A stretch of 64,000 nt of DNA from Paraburkholderia flagellata (GTDB lineage: Bacteria; Pseudomonadota; Gammaproteobacteria; Burkholderiales; Burkholderiaceae), in the NCBI RefSeq assembly GCF_021390645.1, contig NZ_JAJEJT010000004.1:62001-126000 (forward strand). The letters run 5' to 3'. Below the pieces are notes generated by a model. It was not told where the DNA came from. It made no database searches and saw nothing but the letters and a program-made list of their open reading frames with translations. The translations under genes were made by a program, and so were the position numbers. Below are positions 53,001 to 61,474 of the stretch, piece by piece. Each line of letters begins with the position of its first letter. Within the stretch, counting starts at the first letter, position 1.

Positions 53001-53204
53001 ATGGCGACAGGTATTGTGAAGTGGTTCAATGATGCAAAGGGCTTTGGCTTCATTACGCCGGATGGCGGCGGCGAAGATCTGTTCGCGCATTTCTCTGAAA
53101 TCCAGGGAAACGGCTTCAAGTCCCTTCAGGAAAACCAGAAGGTCAGTTTCGAAGTGAAGCAGGGCCCCAAGGGCAAGCAGGCCGCGAACATCACGCCGCA
53201 GTAA
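53001..53204 (+). CDS. cspA: Cold-shock protein (CspA family)
   Basis: The 67-residue single cold-shock domain has RNP1 KGFGFI and RNP2 DLFAHF motifs and the [13 protein letters not shown] start. It binds single-stranded nucleic acid and melts RNA secondary structure. Length and sequence match the standard CspA-type protein found in Burkholderia. AGGAAA precedes the start. A terminator hairpin follows at 53233. Confidence 0.97.
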   Translation: MATGIVKWFNDAKGFGFITPDGGGEDLFAHFSEIQGNGFKSLQENQKVSFEVKQGPKGKQAANITPQ

Positions 53205-53232
53205 CAAACCATCAACCCGCTTGTCCGGGATC

Positions 53233-53263
53233 ATCGGCCAGCCTTCGCTGGCCGATCGTCTTT
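53233..53263 (+). terminator. Terminator-like hairpin after cspA
   Basis: ATCGGCCAGC and its exact complement flank a four-base CTTC loop, followed by CGTCTTT. It lies 28 bases after the cspA stop. The U-run is short. Confidence 0.7.
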
Positions 53264-53383
53264 CCGCGCACCGTCGCTTCGCGATCACGCGCCCGGCGCG
53301 CGTTTTCGCTACTGGTCGACTGGCACGCGGTCGTGGTCTATGGCTCTTGGTGGCCTGTGCCAGCCTCGGCGACGCGACCTGCC

Positions 53384-53680
53384 TCAAGAGTAGTCGACCT
53401 GACACCGGCTAGTGCGCATCCCTGCTAGTTCGTCCCGAACGCGCAGATGCTCCGGATGCGTCGCGTATGCCTCCAACGCGTCGTGGTCGCCAAACTCGGA
53501 ATAGAGCACGACATCGCATGCATAGTCGATACGGCTAATGTCAATGCCGATCTCGAGCCGGATCATTCCAGGAATTTTTCCGTTAAGGCCTTCGAACGCC
53601 TTTTTGACGAGGTTAGCCACGTCGGCCTTCTCTGCCGCCGACTGCCCGCGAAGGTTCCACATTACGATATGCTTGATCAC
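53384..53680 (-). CDS. Dabb-family stress-responsive barrel protein
   Basis: The 98-residue protein starts VIKHIVMWNLRG, the usual Dabb (stress-responsive A/B barrel) N-terminus, and has VVLYSEFGDHDALEAYATHPEH, typical of the family. GTG 53680 is chosen over the upstream extension, which overlaps the porin gene. Dabb proteins form dimeric barrels; some act in aromatic catabolism or as polyketide cyclases. It is the last gene of the resorcinol-type cluster, 20 bases after the porin. Confidence 0.85.
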   Translation of the reverse strand: MIKHIVMWNLRGQSAAEKADVANLVKKAFEGLNGKIPGMIRLEIGIDISRIDYACDVVLYSEFGDHDALEAYATHPEHLRVRDELAGMRTSRCQVDYS

Positions 53681-53700
53681 ATCTGCACCTATGGTTTGAA

Positions 53701-54816
53701 CTAGAAGCGTGTCGAAACACCGACGCGAGCGAGCACCTGTGAACCGGTCGTCGACGCGCTGCCCGGCTGGTTCAGCGCGTTGATCCACGCCTGTGTGACC
53801 GGTCCGTCTCCGCTCGCGTGCTGATAAATGCCCTCTGCGTAGAGGAAGGTACGCTTCGACAGGTGATACTGGACCACCCCGCTGAGCTGATGTGCCCGAT
53901 TGTTATCCAGCACCTCGTTGCCCTGCATGAACGAATAGTCCAGACCCGCCGTCCAGACTGCGGTGATATTCCACTGCACACCGGTCTTGTAGACGTCAAT
54001 CTTTGCGCCGCTCGCTGTATTCGCGGTGTTCGTGTAAAGCAGCATCGCGAGCACGGGCCCGAACTGGTAGTGTCCGCCAAATCCAAAATTGCGGATGCTC
54101 CCATTGAGCCCCTCATACAGGCCCGAGTACCTGACGTTGACGAACGCTGCGCCCAGTCCAAGCGGGCCGTTGGCATAGTCAATTCCGAAGCTCATCGTCG
54201 AGTTCGCGGTAAAGTCACCCGCGACTCCGCCGAATCCGTACAGCGCACCGATGTGAATCCCGTATATATCAGGACTACGATATTTAACCGAGTTGGCGAC
54301 ACGGGTTGCGCCGCCCATCCGGTCGAAATCGAACGACCCCGTTGGATTGTCCGGCACGCCAAGCGACGTGAATGGTCCCTGCCGGAAGTCATAAATGCCA
54401 CCAGCGAGAAACGCACCGTCGAACAAGCCGAGCGTCAGCGTCTCAAACATGAAGTCGTACTGGTTTCCTAATGTCAGCGTGCCGAGCCGGTCATTCGACA
54501 ATCCAACGTAGGCCGTGCGATTAAACAGCGCGCCTGCACCGGGAATCATGGCGCCGCTGGCGAGGTCAAACTGCGAGGTCAGCTCGAAAAGCGCACGGCT
54601 GCCGCCACCCAGTTCCTCCGTGCCTTTCAACGTCAGCAGGTTCGGCGCGAAGATGCCGGTATCGAGGAATGTCTTCGACCCGCCTTGCTGATTGTTCACG
54701 TACGTCACACCTGCGTCGAGCAGGCCAAAGATCGTCACGCTGCCCTGCGCGGATGCTGCCGTGGACATGGTCAGCGCAATAAGGCCTGCGCACAGTGAAA
54801 TCCTGCTGTGCTTCAT
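53701..54816 (-). CDS. Gram-negative outer-membrane porin (OmpC-type)
   Basis: The 371-residue protein has a signal peptide (MKHSRISLCAGLIALTMSTA, cleavage after ASA). The mature start QGSVTIFGLLDAGVTYVNNQ is typical of Burkholderia porins, and it ends in Phe (VGVSTRF), the assembly signal for outer-membrane barrels. A 16-strand trimeric channel is expected. It probably lets the aromatic substrate of the neighbouring pathway enter the periplasm. It is downstream of and in the same direction as the MFS transporter. Confidence 0.95.
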   Translation of the reverse strand: MKHSRISLCAGLIALTMSTAASAQGSVTIFGLLDAGVTYVNNQQGGSKTFLDTGIFAPNLLTLKGTEELGGGSRALFELTSQFDLASGAMIPGAGALFNRTAYVGLSNDRLGTLTLGNQYDFMFETLTLGLFDGAFLAGGIYDFRQGPFTSLGVPDNPTGSFDFDRMGGATRVANSVKYRSPDIYGIHIGALYGFGGVAGDFTANSTMSFGIDYANGPLGLGAAFVNVRYSGLYEGLNGSIRNFGFGGHYQFGPVLAMLLYTNTANTASGAKIDVYKTGVQWNITAVWTAGLDYSFMQGNEVLDNNRAHQLSGVVQYHLSKRTFLYAEGIYQHASGDGPVTQAWINALNQPGSASTTGSQVLARVGVSTRF

Positions 54817-54904
54817 CTCTATGGTCTCCTGTGCCGCGCGGTTGCGCCGGCCTGTGCCAGCACAACTGCGTCAGCGTTCGTGCCGTTCTTTTAAGGCTGA
54901 TGCG

Positions 54905-56167
54905 TCATTCAGCAATTCCAGAGCCGAGCGGCACGGGCGCGCGCCGCGAAGTGCGAACCGGGGCGGTTTCCTTCAGCGAGAGCGCGACCACGAACCCAAC
55001 CACGAGTGCGACCAGTGCGAAATGCATCGTGTGCGCGATTCCGTAGTGCTTGGCTACATACCCCGCGAGAGCCGGCGCGACACCACCGCCAAAGACCTCA
55101 CCGACACCGATTACGAGACCGGATGCTGTCGTCATCAACCGGGCCGGCACCGACTCGGCGCTGATCGGACCGACTGTCAGCGTGATCAACGCAAAGACAA
55201 AGAACAACGTCATGAAGAGCCATGCGAACAGCTTCGGCGGATTGGTATCGCATTGCATCAGCAGCGCGAGGAACACCAGTGCACCCGCCACGGAGAGGAT
55301 CATCACCGGCTTGCGGCCGAGGCGGTCAGAGAGCGACGGCATCACCAGCGCACCCAGCGCGCCACCGAAACCAATTGCCGAGAGGACAAAACCCATCTGC
55401 TCGATGTCCAGATGCAGCGACTCGGTGAGGTAGCTCGGCAGAAACGCTGGGAGGATCACGAGGTTCGTCACCCAGCAGAACATGCCGATGATGTTGAGCG
55501 GAATGTTCCGGTATCGGAATACGTCCGACCACCTGTGCCGTGCGGCGTCGTGAGTCTGTGTGTGGCGTGCCGCTGTCTTCGCATCGCTGTTTCGCAGGCA
55601 TCGGTAAAGCAGGTACGCAACGACGAGACCCGGCACGGCCGCGAGTGCAAAGATCCAGTGCCACGGCACGACCTTCAGCAACTGCGTGACGAGAATCGGC
55701 GCGACGCCCAAGCCGAGCAACGGCATCATCGTTTGTTGAAGTCCGACGTTGAAGCCGTGCCGCGACGGTTTGGACGCATCGATCGTCGCGATAATACTCA
55801 CCGGCGTATAGGCGCCCTCGGAGAACCCCATCAGCACGCGGATCAGGATCAATGTGCCGAGGCCCGCCGCAAAACCGCTCGCGCTGCACAGCACCGAAAA
55901 CACCAGCATCGCCGGAATGATCACCTTCCGATGTCCAATGCGATCCGAAAGGCTGCCCATGAAAATCGACGCAAAGCCCCACGCAACTGCCAGGGCGCCG
56001 GCAATATAGCCGAGGTCCTGATAGTCGAAATGGCGTTCGTGCATCATGATCGGAAAGAGCGGCATGATCATGAAGCGATCAATACCCACCAGGCCGAACC
56101 CGATTGACAACAGCGCAACCGCCTTCCACTCATAGGCCGTATCCCAGGCCTCACCAGACTTCGTCAT
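54905..56167 (-). CDS. MFS transporter
   Basis: The 420-residue protein has 12 hydrophobic segments with the MFS loop 2-3 motif GSLSDRIGHRKVII and its repeat SLSDRLGRKPVMI. The start at 56167 (MTKSGEAW) follows AAGGAGACG; the frame runs further upstream without homology. It is in the direction of the resorcinol/hydroxyquinol genes and 196 bases after the dioxygenase. It probably imports the aromatic acid or phenol used by the pathway. Confidence 0.9.
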   Translation of the reverse strand: MTKSGEAWDTAYEWKAVALLSIGFGLVGIDRFMIMPLFPIMMHERHFDYQDLGYIAGALAVAWGFASIFMGSLSDRIGHRKVIIPAMLVFSVLCSASGFAAGLGTLILIRVLMGFSEGAYTPVSIIATIDASKPSRHGFNVGLQQTMMPLLGLGVAPILVTQLLKVVPWHWIFALAAVPGLVVAYLLYRCLRNSDAKTAARHTQTHDAARHRWSDVFRYRNIPLNIIGMFCWVTNLVILPAFLPSYLTESLHLDIEQMGFVLSAIGFGGALGALVMPSLSDRLGRKPVMILSVAGALVFLALLMQCDTNPPKLFAWLFMTLFFVFALITLTVGPISAESVPARLMTTASGLVIGVGEVFGGGVAPALAGYVAKHYGIAHTMHFALVALVVGFVVALSLKETAPVRTSRRAPVPLGSGIAE

Positions 56168-56363
56168 GTTTCGTCTCCTTGGATATGTCTGCAATTGGGT
56201 CGAACTGATCTGCTCGATTTATTTTGCATTGCTTATTAATATGCGCACTCTTCTGTCGGCTTTTCTCGTTCGATCTGGACCTGCCGACGCCGGGGGCGAC
56301 GGGCCCGTGATCCACCTTAGCCGCCGGACAGCTCTGTCAAGCGGCGCACAGCGCACAGCAACG

Positions 56364-57227
56364 TCACGCTCCAGCGGTTCCGCTGCTGCCAATGGGGGCC
56401 AGCACGAAGTCAAACGGGGAACGCCAGACCGTGCTGCCATCGCTGACGCGTTCGAACGGCGCCACCAGCGTCTCCTTGACGCCGAAGACAGCATCGGAGT
56501 TGAGGTACGCGTCGTCGCCCGCGAACGTGTGCGTCACGATCCTCTCAAAGCCGGGCGCAGTCACGATGAAATGCATGTGCGCGGGCCGGTACGGATGCCG
56601 CCCGAGCGCGGCGAGCATCTTGCCCACCGGTCCGTCGTCTGGAATCGGGTACGACACAGGCTTGATGCCGATAAAGCGGTAATGCCCATCCGCGCCCGTC
56701 GTAAAAATGCCGCGATTGTTCCACTTCGGCTGGATGTCCGGTTGCTGGACGTCGTAAAAGCCGTCCGGGTTGTCGGACCATACGTCGAGCCGCGCACCGA
56801 CCACCGGATTGCCATTGATGTCTACCACGCGCCCTTCGAACGCGCAGGTTTCGCCCTTGCCGTCGAGCGTGATGGAGGCACCCATCTCCCGCTCGGTCGC
56901 GCCCACGACATGGAACGGGCCGAGCACGGTGTTCTCGGTCGCGCCAGCAGGGCGACGGTGGTTGATCGCATCAACCAGCATCGACGCCCCCAATGTGTCG
57001 CTCAGCAGAATGAACTCCTGGCGCTCGTTGCCGCAAATCTGCCCGGTGCGGGTCAGGAAACCGATTGCGGCCTCCCACTCCTCCTGCGTGAGCTGGACGT
57101 CCTTGATAAACGCGTGAAGGTGCTTCACGAGCGATGCCATGACGGTTTTCAGGCGCGGCTCGACGTCTGCGCCCATGCGTGCATTGACTGTCTGAGCCGA
57201 GCCCTCTTCGGTAAAGAACTGTGACAT
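56364..57227 (-). CDS. Intradiol ring-cleavage dioxygenase, probable hydroxyquinol 1,2-dioxygenase
   Basis: The 287-residue enzyme has the intradiol Fe(III) ligands: Tyr158 in GFYDV, Tyr193 in VSYP, His217 and His219 in RPAHMHF. An N-terminal catechol-dioxygenase helical domain is present. The typical TENTVLGPFHVVGA segment binds substrate. Its neighbour maleylacetate reductase shows that the ring-cleavage product is maleylacetate, so hydroxyquinol (1,2,4-trihydroxybenzene) is the likely substrate; catechol-type action cannot be excluded. It is followed by the MFS gene. Confidence 0.92.
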   Translation of the reverse strand: MSQFFTEEGSAQTVNARMGADVEPRLKTVMASLVKHLHAFIKDVQLTQEEWEAAIGFLTRTGQICGNERQEFILLSDTLGASMLVDAINHRRPAGATENTVLGPFHVVGATEREMGASITLDGKGETCAFEGRVVDINGNPVVGARLDVWSDNPDGFYDVQQPDIQPKWNNRGIFTTGADGHYRFIGIKPVSYPIPDDGPVGKMLAALGRHPYRPAHMHFIVTAPGFERIVTHTFAGDDAYLNSDAVFGVKETLVAPFERVSDGSTVWRSPFDFVLAPIGSSGTAGA

Positions 57228-57260
57228 GTTGTGGATTCCTTATAATGAATAGACGAACCG

Positions 57261-58319
57261 CTACTCTGGCCGCGCGCCTTCCCACGCGCGCTGCAGCAGC
57301 GAGCGGACGGCTTCACGCTCGACCGGGCGTGGATTCCAGTACGGATTTTTCACCGCCAGGTCCGCCGCGACATCGAGCTGGGATTCCTTCAGGCCGAGGT
57401 CCTTCAGGGCGAGCGGCGCGCCGAGCGAGCGGGCGAAGTCGTAAAGCCCTCCACCGATCGAGTCACAGAACAGATCTGCGAGGGGTCGCAGTTCCGGGGC
57501 TGCGGCCTGGGCGTTGTAAGCCGCCGAATGCGGCAGCACGATGGCGTGAGTTTCCGCGTGAGGCAGGTCGAAACTGCCGCCAAGCGTATGGCAAAGCTTG
57601 TGATGGAGGGACATGCCGACCGTTCCGAGCACCGAGCCGCACAGCCACGATCCATAAAGCGCATTGGTCCTCGCAGCGAGATCGTCCGGGTGCACGACGA
57701 TCACGCGCAGCGCATCACGCAGCGCCCGCACGCCTTCGACGGCCATCAGCGACGTCACCGGATTGCGATCTCGCGCGTAGACGCCCTCCACCGCATGCGC
57801 GATCGCGTTCAAGCCGCTCGTCACGCTCATCGCAACGGGCAGGCCGAGCGTCAGCGAGGGATCGTAGATTACTACTTCCGGGAGGATCTTCGGACCGCGG
57901 ATGGTCATCTTGATGCCATCCTCGGTCTGGCCGAGGATCGGCGTGACCTCCGAGCCCGCATAGGTCGTCGCGACCACGATCTGCGGTGCATCATTGCGCC
58001 ACGCAATGGCCTTGCCAAGCCCGATTGTCGAACCGCCACCAAGGGCGACCACGCAGTCCGCGGCCGCCGCCTCGAACGCGGCCAGCGCCTTGAGCGTCAC
58101 GGCAACCGGCGTATGCATCGCCGCTTCGCTGAAAACGCCTGCTGCCAGTGGACCGATCTGTTCGGCCAGCTTGTGCGCGTCGGCCTGCTGCGACGGCGTC
58201 GAGAGAATCAGCGCGCGCTTTGCGCCGAGCCGCCCGATTTCGCTCGCGACGGCTTCGATGGTCCCGGGGCCGAACAATACGCGGCCCGGACTGATTTCGT
58301 AGGTAAAGCTCGCAGTCAT
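57261..58319 (-). CDS. Maleylacetate reductase (iron-containing alcohol dehydrogenase family)
   Basis: The 352-residue protein has the family's cofactor motif (VALGGGSTIGLGKAIAW) and the metal-binding His region HHKLCHTLGGSFDLPH, where the Fe-ADH His/Asp ligands are replaced as in maleylacetate reductases. It reduces maleylacetate to 3-oxoadipate with NAD(P)H. It sits between the dioxygenase and the FAD hydroxylase with gaps of 33 and 15 bases, which makes an operon clear. Confidence 0.93.
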   Translation of the reverse strand: MTASFTYEISPGRVLFGPGTIEAVASEIGRLGAKRALILSTPSQQADAHKLAEQIGPLAAGVFSEAAMHTPVAVTLKALAAFEAAAADCVVALGGGSTIGLGKAIAWRNDAPQIVVATTYAGSEVTPILGQTEDGIKMTIRGPKILPEVVIYDPSLTLGLPVAMSVTSGLNAIAHAVEGVYARDRNPVTSLMAVEGVRALRDALRVIVVHPDDLAARTNALYGSWLCGSVLGTVGMSLHHKLCHTLGGSFDLPHAETHAIVLPHSAAYNAQAAAPELRPLADLFCDSIGGGLYDFARSLGAPLALKDLGLKESQLDVAADLAVKNPYWNPRPVEREAVRSLLQRAWEGARPE

Positions 58320-58334
58320 GAACGGACTCCGTAC

Positions 58335-59954
58335 TCAGGCGACTTCGCCGACGCGAAGCTGGAGCTTCGCGACGAGCTCGTCGAAGCGCTGGCGCAACAA
58401 CTCCGCGCCCTTCGCGGTGGCCGCGACGTAGAAGTCGGGGCGCAGTACGACATACGTGGCATCGATGCCTGCGAGCCAGCGCTTGTACGTCTCTTCGATA
58501 TCCACTGCGTCGCAAGGCGTCCCTGTTGCGCCCGGCGTGCCGATCCGCGCGGTCCGGCCTTCCAGAAGCGCCAGTTGCTCCAGCCGCTCGCTGCCAAGCG
58601 CGTGCGCCGGATCGGCATCCAGACCGATCACAAACCAGCCGTGGCCGACAGCCTGGTCAAAGCGGTCCCGCGTGCCGTTCACGTCGACCACGCCCTGCAC
58701 CGACAACTCACCCGCATGCGCGGATTCGGCGGACCAGGCCCCCGGGCCCAGATGGCAAACATCGGTCGGAACCGGCTGGTTATTGCGCGCCTTGAGATCG
58801 GCCTTCATTTTCACGTCGCGCTCGGCCGCTTCCTTTTCGTCGGCGATGCAGATGATCTTCCCAAGCTCCTGGCTGAACTCGATGTAGTGCTTCGCGTGTT
58901 CGAGACGCTCCGTCGTGTAGCTGTCGAGCACCGCGTCGCACAGCTTGTCCTCGAGAATGGCGTTAAGACGCCAGCCCAGCGCGAATGCATCGCGCAGGCC
59001 CGCACACATTCCCTCGCCCGCAAACGGCGGCATAAGATGCGCGGCGTCGCCGGCGATGACACAGCGGCCGCGGTTCCACGTCTTCGCCCAGCGCGCCTGG
59101 AAGCGGTAGACGGCGCTGCGCTCCAGTTCCGCGTTCTCCGGCGTCATGCCCCACGGCTTGAGTAGCTCCCATGCGCGCTCTGGCGTCTGCAGTTCCTGCG
59201 CCGACTCGTCAGGCAGGACCATGAACTCCCAGCGGCGGCGGCCCGGGCCGCCTGGCACGATCGTCGTCGGGCGCTTCGGGTCGCACAGTTGCCACTGCAT
59301 GGGCTGCGCGACGTAGTCCTCCTGCGGGATGAGGTCGAGAATCAGCCAGTCGAAGAAGTAGCCCCTGTCCTCGTTCTCAATATCGAGCGCGTTGCGCACG
59401 AAGCTGTTCGCGCCATCGGCGCCCACCAGGTATTTCGCGCGCAGTGTGCGGGTTTCGCCGCTGGCACCGGCTTCCTGAGGGTTGCGCGTGAGCGATACCG
59501 TCACGCCGTCACCGTCGTCGACCAGTTCAGTGCCCTCCCAGCCGCGCAACTGCGTGACGACCGGCATGCCGTCGACGATGCTCGTGAGACGCGCTTCAAG
59601 GTCCGGCTGGTTGAACCAGTAACGCACGCGCCAGCCCGACGCCGACTGGCTCTGCCAGTCGACGATCTGCAGGTTCTCTCCGCGCACGTCTTTCCAGTAG
59701 TACAGCTCGTCGTGGTACGAGATGGCGGAGTCGTGCTCCGAGTCGATCCCAAGCGTCGCGAGTATCCGGGCGATCTCATGGTCGTACGTCACCGCGCGGG
59801 GACGGCCGTAGGCCTGCGACCAGCGCTCGACCAGCGTGACCCGCTTGCCGCGCTGACCGAGCAGGATTGCGAGCAACGTGCCGACGGGGCCGCCGCCGAT
59901 GATGGCTACATCGGCGTCGAAGTGGGGGTTTGCGGTTGAAGCGTGGGCATTCAT
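58335..59954 (-). CDS. FAD-dependent aromatic hydroxylase (MhpA/resorcinol hydroxylase-like)
   Basis: The 539-residue flavoprotein monooxygenase has GGGPVG at 20-25 in the FAD fold, the DG motif YLVGADGANSFVR, the GD motif VIAGDAAHLMPPFAGEGMCAGLRD, and a C-terminal thioredoxin-like domain as in MhpA. It hydroxylates a phenol using NAD(P)H and O2. Combined with hydroxyquinol dioxygenase and maleylacetate reductase, the substrate is probably resorcinol or a related 1,3-diphenol, giving hydroxyquinol. 3-hydroxyphenylpropionate is the classical MhpA substrate but does not fit the downstream genes. It is the first gene of the operon. Confidence 0.9.
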   Translation of the reverse strand: MNAHASTANPHFDADVAIIGGGPVGTLLAILLGQRGKRVTLVERWSQAYGRPRAVTYDHEIARILATLGIDSEHDSAISYHDELYYWKDVRGENLQIVDWQSQSASGWRVRYWFNQPDLEARLTSIVDGMPVVTQLRGWEGTELVDDGDGVTVSLTRNPQEAGASGETRTLRAKYLVGADGANSFVRNALDIENEDRGYFFDWLILDLIPQEDYVAQPMQWQLCDPKRPTTIVPGGPGRRRWEFMVLPDESAQELQTPERAWELLKPWGMTPENAELERSAVYRFQARWAKTWNRGRCVIAGDAAHLMPPFAGEGMCAGLRDAFALGWRLNAILEDKLCDAVLDSYTTERLEHAKHYIEFSQELGKIICIADEKEAAERDVKMKADLKARNNQPVPTDVCHLGPGAWSAESAHAGELSVQGVVDVNGTRDRFDQAVGHGWFVIGLDADPAHALGSERLEQLALLEGRTARIGTPGATGTPCDAVDIEETYKRWLAGIDATYVVLRPDFYVAATAKGAELLRQRFDELVAKLQLRVGEVA

Positions 59955-60073
59955 GAACTGTCTCCTTGATTCGTCGCCCTGCTGGGCTTCCGGTGCGAAG
60001 AGTGATGCTGGCTACACGGATAACCGCCGCCCGGTCGGATGACCTCTGCACTTCGCTTGAGACAGAATGTAGA

Positions 60074-60117
60074 TCAAAATTGAATGTTCGTCACATATGG
60101 TAAACACTCAATTTTGA
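60074..60117. promoter_or_regulatory. 44-bp inverted repeat, probable TetR operator
   Basis: TCAAAATTGAATGTT on the left and AACACTCAATTTTGA on the right are inverted repeats with one mismatch, separated by 14 bases (centre CATATG). It lies between the divergent hydroxylase operon (start 59954) and the tetR gene (start 60237). The AT-rich arms and the size suit two TetR dimers or one long operator. Confidence 0.75.
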
Positions 60118-60236
60118 CCGTTAGTCATATTAGAGGATCGCAAACAAACGATGTCCCATGGGCAGGCTGGAGCCGCGCTTGCCCAAGCGCAATTCGTATT
60201 AGAATCATCGTCAACAATGAATCTGGGTAGACTTCG

Positions 60237-60881
60237 ATGAATTCACCGGCCAATGAGGGCGAGCAGGAAGGGCGCGTAGCGCGCAGGCAGCGTCGTAATC
60301 GCGAGGCTTTGATCAAGGCTGCGGGCACGATCATGAGCGAAAAAGGGATCGATGCCGCCACGATGCTGGAAATCGCCGAACTCGCCGACGTCGGCGCGGG
60401 GACCGTGTACAACTACTTCAAGTCCAAGGACGAACTCGCAATCGCAGTGCTCGAGGAAATGATGCACGAGTTGGCGCTGCGCATCGAAAAGGCGACCGCT
60501 GGCCTGGCGGACCCGGCAGCGGTCTACGCGTTCGGAATTCGTACTGTGCTTGAGGCCGCGACTACCGATATCAGCTGGAAGGAAATGCTGTATCGCTCGG
60601 AAGTCATCGCCGATGCGCTTTTCCGGCGTATGGGCCCGTTTGCGATTCGCGACCTGCGCAATGGCATCAGCGCAGGCGTTTTCCGCGTGTCGGATCCGGA
60701 TCTCGTGTGGCACCTGACTGCGCATGCCATCGTCGGCGCGAGTCTCGCAATCACGACGGACCGGCTTTCGGGTGGCGTCAAGGAAGAGATCGTGGTTCGA
60801 TTACTGTGCATGACCGGCATCGGTATTGATGCAGCTATGGAACTGGCTGCGCGCCCCCGGCCGGCATCAGTGGTCAAGTAA
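60237..60881 (+). CDS. TetR-family transcriptional regulator
   Basis: The 214-residue protein has an N-terminal TetR HTH: RRQRRNREALIKAAGTIMSEKG, TMLEIAELADVGAGTVYNYFKSKDEL. A C-terminal helical ligand domain follows (WKEMLYRSEVIADALF, DLVWHLTAHAIVGA). It is divergent from the hydroxyquinol operon and faces the 44-bp inverted repeat, so it probably represses that operon until the aromatic substrate or an intermediate is present. The start could be up to a few codons downstream, but 60237 is reasonable. Confidence 0.93.
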   Translation: MNSPANEGEQEGRVARRQRRNREALIKAAGTIMSEKGIDAATMLEIAELADVGAGTVYNYFKSKDELAIAVLEEMMHELALRIEKATAGLADPAAVYAFGIRTVLEAATTDISWKEMLYRSEVIADALFRRMGPFAIRDLRNGISAGVFRVSDPDLVWHLTAHAIVGASLAITTDRLSGGVKEEIVVRLLCMTGIGIDAAMELAARPRPASVVK

Positions 60882-61055
60882 CTCTTCTCCCGAAGGCGGG
60901 CTCGCTGCCAGAACGTCTCACCAGTCTTCGGCTTTTCGCTGAGAGGCGGCGCGGCGCGTGGGCGTAAAAGGGAGGCCTTCTAATCGCTAAAGCGACCCGC
61001 GGCGTTGCTCAGAAGCTTAAGTTTGATCGTTCGCGCAATAGATAACGCTCTGTAC

Positions 61056-61133
61056 GCGACGCTCGCGCAGCCTTTCGAGGATGCGTCGCCTCGTCGGGTT
61101 CGCAATCGCCCCAAAGACATCGTCGTAATCATT
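61056..61133 (-). pseudogene. ArsR-family regulator, N-terminal fragment
   Basis: About 26 codons read NDYDDVFGAIANPTRRRILERLRE, the characteristic start of an ArsR/SmtB-type winged helix. No ribosome site or downstream HTH wing exists, since the frame ends shortly after. It is a decayed fragment next to the recombination site at 61324. Confidence 0.65.
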
Positions 61134-61323
61134 CGCACAGAACACGTCGGAACAATCCGACGCATCAAATTCCTGGCCCCCTGTCCCGAATTGACTCCTG
61201 CTGGAAACTAGTGCCGCTCGCACCTGCAACGTGCCCAGCACCGCCTGACTTGCCGGGCCGGCTTCAAGCTTGAGTGTCTCTGGCTCGAGGCCGGGTGAAT
61301 CCCGACAGCCGATAGCCGATAGC

Positions 61324-61345
61324 CGCGATAATGGGGTTTATCACG
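61324..61345. other. 22-bp dif-like recombination site, copy 2
   Basis: CGCGATAA - TGGGGT - TTATCACG. The two 8-bp arms are identical to those at 28951-28972; only spacer positions 1 and 4 differ. It lies 130 bases upstream of the TnpT/TnpS-like gene pair, the natural position for the core site used by that tyrosine recombinase. Confidence 0.65.
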
Positions 61346-61364
61346 CCATTGGTCTTTTTAACCG

Positions 61365-61386
61365 CGCCAGAAACGGTTTTCCGGCG
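61365..61386. other. Inverted repeat between the core site and the recombinase genes
   Basis: CGCCAGAAA and TTTCCGGCG pair with one mismatch around a four-base spacer. In TnpS/TnpT-type resolution systems an auxiliary protein binds sites beside the core; this may be such a site. It might also be a transcriptional operator. Confidence 0.4.
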
Positions 61387-61474
61387 TCAGGGCTGTGCGT
61401 AATCTATTCTGGAAATCCCGCCCTGCGCCCCGTGCAGCGGTCCTGCCCGCTGCCCCGGCGCGCTGGAGTGCGCC

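Noticed and set aside
54692..56107. 471-codon plus-strand frame opposite the MFS and porin genes
   Set aside because: Low-complexity Arg/His/Gln composition and no ribosome site; the MFS reading on the other strand is convincing.
57528..59165. 545-codon plus-strand frame opposite the hydroxylase and maleylacetate reductase
   Set aside because: It spans two well-supported genes on the other strand and has no domain features; GC-rich shadow.
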